Shown: positions 58,925-64,000 of the stretch, piece by piece
Numbering within the stretch: the first letter of the stretch is position 1
Layout: the number at the start of each line of letters is the position of its first letter
Source: Cenococcum geophilum 1.58
Lineage: Eukaryota > Ascomycota > Dothideomycetes > Gloniales > Gloniaceae
Assembly (NCBI GenBank): GCA_001692895.1
Contig: KV748190.1
Span: 62,001-126,000 of the forward strand
Reading direction: 5' to 3'
DNA length: 64,000 nt
The notes under the pieces: model-generated
The model's database searches: none
What the model was told of the DNA's origin: nothing
What the model saw: only the letters and a program-made list of their open reading frames with translations
Program-made: the position numbers and the translations under genes

Positions 58925-59109
58925 CACAGAGTAGAATAGGATTTAGATAGTAGTCCTGGCAGAACTTGACAGGATTTAGTAGAACTTAGTAGAACTTGGT
59001 GGAATATAGTAGATTGCTGTTAAATTGCCGTCTTATAGTCGGTCTTTAGTTGCTAAGTTAATAGAAACAGGTAGATGTATATAAGGTGTTATAGGGGTGT
59101 CCTATAACA
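58925..59109 (-). repeat. 5' LTR of G, truncated
   Basis: The last ~185 bp of a C-family LTR (agagtagaatagg... to cctataaca). Its first half is missing and it abuts element I sequence at about 58924. Confidence 0.75.
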
Positions 59110-60100
59110 ACTAAGGGGAATTATATCTAATAGAGGTACCGTATTTAATAGCATATTTTAGTCTTTATTCTATCTGTTATTAAAAATATAGCGAAGAATA
59201 AGTACTGCCTTTTATCTATAAATAGATAGGCTAATAGAGCGTATAAATACATTATTAGAATACTACCTCCGCTGCTATATTAATTATTAATAGAATAATT
59301 GGATACTATAGTTAGCTTTAGCGCAGTATATATATTATATAAGCATCTATAGTAGCACAAAAATAACCCCTTATAAAGTACTATTTAGGGTAAAAGTAAA
59401 TAATACCTAGAACGTTAAGGACATTATTCCTAAAAGGGAGGCACTGGTAGCGTCTAAGAGAATTAAGTAAATAAGAATTCGCAAAGAAGAACTTAAAAAG
59501 TATTTGCTAGACGCCTAGGCTATATAAAAAAGGTACTATAATAAAAAATATATACTAAAAGAATTTAAAATAGGAAATAAAGTTTTACTATTTATAAAAA
59601 TTATTTAAATAAAACGTATTAAGAAGAAGCTGGATTATTAATAGCTTGGACCTTTTAAGATAGTTAAAAAAAAACCTAAAAGAAATTATGCCTATAAATT
59701 AGAATTGCTAAAATTATATCTAATATATCCTATGTTTTATGTTTCCTTACTAGAGCTATACTAGAGAAGAGATAGTATAGAACCGCCCCTACCTAGCGAA
59801 ATTAATAGGGAACTAGAATGGAATGTAGAAAATATTTTAGACTAAAGATAGCGTTAAAAAAAGCGCGAATTTTTAGTTTATTAGGAAGGATACTTTTAGG
59901 CGTATAATAGTTAGGAACCTAAGGAGCACCTTTAGCCTAGATATAATATGGTAATTAAAACCTTCCTAAAGACTAAAATAGAAGATTCGGTAATGGTTTT
60001 AAATATACTATAGATAAAACAATAGGGAAGACCCCATAAATTAAAAACGGAAACGCTTTACCATTATAATAGGGATCCTAAAATCCCGTAAAAAAAAGCC
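59110..60100 (+). pseudogene. Gypsy remnant J, integrase C-terminal half and chromodomain
   Basis: Continues the frame of 34712-35179 after removal of G and one actaa (LLFSIL|RGIISNRGTVFNSIF). It reads RISTAFYL-ID RL-ERINTLLEYYLRCYI, SSTKITPYKVLF, YNKKYILKEFKIGNKVLLF, GPFKIVKKKPKRNYAYKLEL and a chromodomain FLVY-EGYF-AYNSQEPKEHL (59865-59935). Stops are TAG/TAA. After about 60100 similarity to known parts fades. Confidence 0.78.
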
Positions 60101-60950
60101 TATAGGGATCTATATAAGAACTACTAGGGATACTATCTATAGAAGACGCTATTTAAAAATAAGTAGTAGTACCTAAAAAAGAGGCCCTAGGGGTTAAAGG
60201 GATTCCTAGGGATAAAAGGAGAGTATCTAGTTTAGCACTAGAGATACGCAGTAGAGTTAATAGTATAAATAGAAGCAAAAGGGCAGCCTATAAAGAATTA
60301 GAAAATTTAAGAAATTACAAAGTACTTATAGGAATATTACTCGTTTATTATATATAGGGATTATAGTAGTGCATTACTTCTACACGGACTGTTATTAAAA
60401 CTTAGAGTAAAGGCATCCCTAAAATATAGAGTTAATTCCTAGTACTAGGCCATCCTAGAGGCATTAGAGAGGTACTATATAAAGCTATTCTATAAGAAAA
60501 AAAGAATAAGATAATAACTTAAATACTAGTAGTAGTAATAGGGGCCTTCTCTTCTATCTTAACGTTATTATTGGTAGTATTACCGGCACTTCTATTTCTA
60601 GAAGTATTAGTACCTTTATTAATATTCTTCTTAGAGCGGTAGGAAAATAGGCTAGTACGGGTAAGAGACTGGTAAGGAGAACGTTTATCTTAACTTTTAT
60701 TACTATCCTTAGTATTATCCCTAGGTTCTAAATTAGTATCTAAGTAGGGATTAGAAAGCCGTTAGCTATAAAAAAAAATAGTATAAGTTCCCTAAATACA
60801 TTACTAGAGAAACTTACCTAGCTAAAAAGGCCCGCGTAAGAGTATAAATGTTATTATTTATAAGAGTAAGCTGCTTATATATGCGCTTTTGGATACTATA
60901 TATCTAGGATTATTATATCTCTATAGCGGTAGAAACCCTTATTAAATTAA
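60100..60950. other. Unassigned RIP-mutated stretch between gypsy remnants J and K
   Basis: No LTR, inverted repeat or target duplication found. On the minus strand around 60780-60540 a Ser/Asn/Arg-rich frame (SPYQSLTRTSLFSYRSKKN, NTSRNRSAGNTTNNNVKIEE) is open for about 70 codons. It may be the downstream end of J, the gag side of K or an antisense frame. Confidence 0.4.
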
Positions 60951-63720
60951 AGAGTCTATAAGCAATAAAAAAAATACCTTTTATCCCTATTTATTACTAT
61001 TTATAAAGCTTAATATCCGTTAGGCTTTCTACCGAATTAAAATAGACCCTAGATTTATAGATCTTACTATATTTCAGACTTAATATAAATTATATAAGTA
61101 TAAAGTACTTCCTTTTAGACTAACTAACGGACTGACTATATACTAATAATATATAAACAATATACTCTTTAACTACCTTAATAACTTCTGTACGGCCTAC
61201 CTAGATAATATTATAATTTACTTTAAGAATAAGTTAGAATATAAGGAGCACGTCTATAAGGTCCTATAACAGCTTTATAAGGCTAGCCTCTAGGCCAATA
61301 TTAAGAAGTTAGAATTTAGTATAAAGTGTATAAAGTACTTAGGGTTTATTATTAGTATAGATGGAATTAAGGTAGACCTAAAAAAGACGGATGTAATTAA
61401 TTAGTAAGAATTATTACAGACTGTAAAAGGGATATAGTTATTCTTAGGCTTCTGTAACTTCTACCAACGCTTTATTAAAAACTATAGTAGGATTACTTAA
61501 CCCCTTAGCCGCCTTACTATAAAGGACTGACCCTTTTACTTTAACACCGTATATAAGCAGGCTTTTAATAAGCTTAAGAAACGACTGGTCTCCGCTTCCT
61601 TACTTACCCACTTTAACCCAGAACGGCCCTTAATACTAAAAATGGATACCTTAAATAGTATTATTACTAGTATTTATTCCCAAAAGCAGACGGATAGAGA
61701 ATGGCACCCTATTACTTACTACTTAAAGACTATAATAGATACTAAGCTAAACTACCCAATCCATAGTAAAGAAATGTTAGCTATTATCTCTAGCTTTTAG
61801 CACTGGCGAGTATAGCTAAAAGGGACCCCTAAGCCTATTTAGGTAGTTTTAGATTATAAGGCCTTAGAATACTTTATAATAACTAAGGCCCTTATAGCTT
61901 AGTAAGCGCACTAGGCAGATATCTTATTTTAGTTTAACCCCCCAATTATATATAGGCTAGGTGCTACTAACCGTGCGGACGCTCTTATAAGATATAAATA
62001 GGACCTAAATGACTAGATAGCCGTGAATATTTTATTATAGACCTAGACGCTACTATAACTAAAGCACCTTAACCCTTAAATATGGGAAGAACTAAGTACT
62101 AAATCTCTAAGCGCTAAGATATATCCTATAGACCCTATAGAATTCAACCTTATTAATAAACTACTATAAGTAAATTGTACGGACCCTTCTCTATAGGAAT
62201 ACTGCGAAAAGGCAAAGGATATTACTAGCCTATAGTCCCTTAAAAATAGACTGCTTAAGTACTAAAAATAGCTAGTAGTAGTAGAGGAACGGAACTTACG
62301 AACCTAGCTTATTACTAAAGTATATACCTAGGTCTCTACGGCCTACCCTAAAAAAAATAAAACCTATAAGATTATTAGTGACCATTATTACTAGCCCGGA
62401 ATAGTTATAAATATTAACCGTTACGTACGGAACTATAATAACTACTATAGGTCTATAATTCCACGAGATAAAACCCTAGGATTATTAAAACCTCTTCTAA
62501 TACCTAACTGCCCCTAGTAGTATATCTTTATAGACTTTTATAAGCTACCTATAGACCGCGATAGATATAATATAGTTATAATTCTAGTTAATCGCTTTAG
62601 TAAGCGCCTGTTTTTAATTCCCTATTATAAGAATATTAATACTAAGGAGGTGGCCTAACTATATATCTATTACGTCTACCGTATTTACGGACTACTAGAT
62701 ACTATTATATTTAATTATAGCCCGTAATTTATATTAGCCTTCTAAAACGAGTTTACTTAGATCTTAGGTATTAGGCTAAAGCTTTTTATAGCATACTACC
62801 CCTAGATAGACGGCTAGACGGAGATTATAAATTAATATTTAGATTAGAGACTCCGGCCTTTTATTAACTACTTCTAAAATAACTAAGGTAAACTACTACC
62901 CCTAATAGACTACGCCTAGGCAACCCTACCCTATAACTTTACGGGATTTGCACCTATCTAACTAGAAATAGGGTATTTATCCTAAATAAGCTTTAACTAG
63001 AATAGACTAGAAGGACCACGGACCGTATATAAGAAACTATCTTATAAAGAAGCCTAGTAGTACGCTAAGCGCTTAAAGGAAGCCTAGACAATAGCCTATA
63101 TAAATTTAAAAAAGGCCTAAAAATTAATGGAATAGTAAGTAAATAAGTATAGGCACGAACCTAACTTTACCGTAGGCAATATAGTCTAGGTTATAATAAA
63201 GAACTAGAAGACGGAACGGCTTAGCCATAAGCTAAACTATTAGATAGTGGGACCGTATAAGGTCCTTAAGAAGATAGGTAACTTGTATAAAGTAAATCTC
63301 CTAGATTTAAATAAGGTTTACCCCGTTTTCTTACTAGATAAGCTATAAAAGGCTATAAATAACCTATTGCCTAAATAAAAGAACAAACCTCCCCTGCTAA
63401 TTTAAGTTAATAGCGACAATAAATAGGAAATTAAAGAAGTACTAGCCTGTAAACTAGTGAGGAAAACGCTAAAGTACTATATTAGTTGGAAAGGCTATAA
63501 CTTAGATCCTACCTAGTACCCTATATAGAACTTTATTAGTAGTCCCCATAAGCTTTAAAAATTCTATAGCCGTTACCTTAATAAACTAGGACCCCTAAAG
63601 TACCTAAATAAGTAAATAGAGTGCTAGTATAGCGAAGATAATAAGCTACCGGAAGAATATAAAGATAAGAACGCCCTATAGGTATGATACGGATATATAA
63701 AGCCTAAGGGCAGGCTTTTA
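60950..63720 (+). pseudogene. Pol of gypsy element K: RT, RNase H, integrase, chromodomain
   Basis: The plus strand reads KLNIRQAFYRIKIDPRFIDL (61010-61070), KVLPFRLTNGLTIY, TAYLDNIIIYFKNKLEYKEH (61195-61245; YLDD now YLDN), YLGFIISIDGIKVDLKK and LFLGFCNFYQRFIKNYS. RNase H follows (PLILKMDTLNSIITSIYSQ, LNYPIHSKEMLAIISSF), then the integrase zinc region and core (RNYNNYYRSIIPRDKTLGLL, DRDRYNIVIILVNRFSKRLF, FIAYYP-IDG-TEIIN). The C-terminal chromodomain is EVLACKLVRKTLKYYISWKG (63440-63500) and YLNKLGPLKYLNK. Only TAG/TAA stops interrupt it. Gag and protease are not recognised. Confidence 0.85.
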
Positions 63721-63723
63721 TAG

Positions 63724-63733
63724 AGGGGGGGGG
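63724..63733 (+). other. Polypurine tract of K
   Basis: Ten consecutive purines, almost all G, immediately before the 3' LTR; the plus-strand DNA priming site. Confidence 0.75.
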
Positions 63734-63736
63734 TAA

Positions 63737-64000
63737 TATTACGGCACTGGCAGAACTTAGTAGAACTTAGTTAGCAGAACTTAGCAGAACTTTACGGTTA
63801 CGTAACTAGAGGACCGTATAAAAGAACCCTACTTTAACCAGCGCTGCTCTTCTTCTCCTTTCCTTCTTTAGCTTTAGATTCTCGTTTATAGACAATCCAA
63901 TCGTATAGGCTTGCGCATCCCTTATACTGTGCTCGTGCCTTAATTAACTAAGTCGCTAATAACTAAGTTGCGAGTATTATAGTGCTTATTAGCTTCTAGT
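63737..64000 (+). repeat. 3' LTR of K, cut by window end
   Basis: Begins tattacggcac after the polypurine tract and contains cagaacttag-type repeats (63748-63792) like the C-family LTR. The end lies beyond the window, so length is unknown. Confidence 0.65.

Larger units (their letters stand above)
35180..59109 (-). mobile_element. C-family gypsy copy G, host of B, H and I
   Basis: The left LTR begins at 35180 (tgttataaag), is split by B, and ends at 49670. The right LTR remnant ends at 59109 (cctataaca). The target duplication actaa lies at 35175-35179 and 59110-59114. Internal parts in C order are at 49671-50549 and 56150-56787; the rest of pol, the gag and the start of the right LTR are replaced by element I sequence. 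Heavy RIP. Confidence 0.85.

Overview
The window looks like a heterochromatic, repeat-induced-point-mutation (RIP) scarred block from a filamentous ascomycete (Pezizomycotina; Dothideomycetes/Pleosporales is a guess). The reasons are short spliceosomal introns (45-47 nt) in the host genes, fungal gene families (TPR-CHAT and NOV/sacsin-like ATPase proteins), and long stretches where CpA/TpG are depleted, TpA is abundant and nearly every old reading frame is broken by TAG or TAA. No bacterial features, tRNA, rRNA or CRISPR array were seen.

Host genes survive in three islands. Positions 1-773 hold an open minus-strand frame of 235 codons that runs off the left edge. Positions 17654-24697 hold a TPR-CHAT protein gene with one in-frame TGA (18092-21550) and the first part of a NOV/sacsin-like GHKL-ATPase pseudogene. 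Positions 28181-29381 hold the rest of that pseudogene, split by a 3.5-kb piggyBac-like transposon (24698-28180).

Almost everything else is nested transposons, resolved here to base-level ends with target-site duplications (TSDs). Block 1 (774-17653): a two-gene Tc1/mariner-like element (TA sites, 106-bp terminal inverted repeats) contains Ty3/gypsy copy A (2799-16738, TSD tttta), which contains Ty3/gypsy copy C (5442-11419, TSD attct). Block 2 (29382-34711): F, a truncated C-family copy, contains Ty1/copia derivative E (30369-33921, TSD cttag). Block 3 (34712-about 60100): plus-strand gypsy remnant J is split by G, a C-family copy (35180-59109, TSD actaa). G carries B (A-family, 35570-49656, TSD ggtat), which itself contains copia element D (39476-45606, TSD aacct); G also carries LINE H (about 50550-56134, 15-bp TSD) and the left end of a further gypsy family, I (56788-about 58924). 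Block 4 (about 60950-64000): gypsy element K on the plus strand, running into its 3' LTR at the right edge.

The copies verify one another: B has the empty site of C, A the empty site of D, and C the empty sites of E and H. The most unusual items are a conserved reading frame antisense to pol in the 3' region of both A-family copies, the scrambled copia derivative E with a 15-bp coding minisatellite, the second gene of the mariner element, and the near-intact CHAT protein with a single nonsense codon. Everything comes from reading and hand translation; no database search was run.
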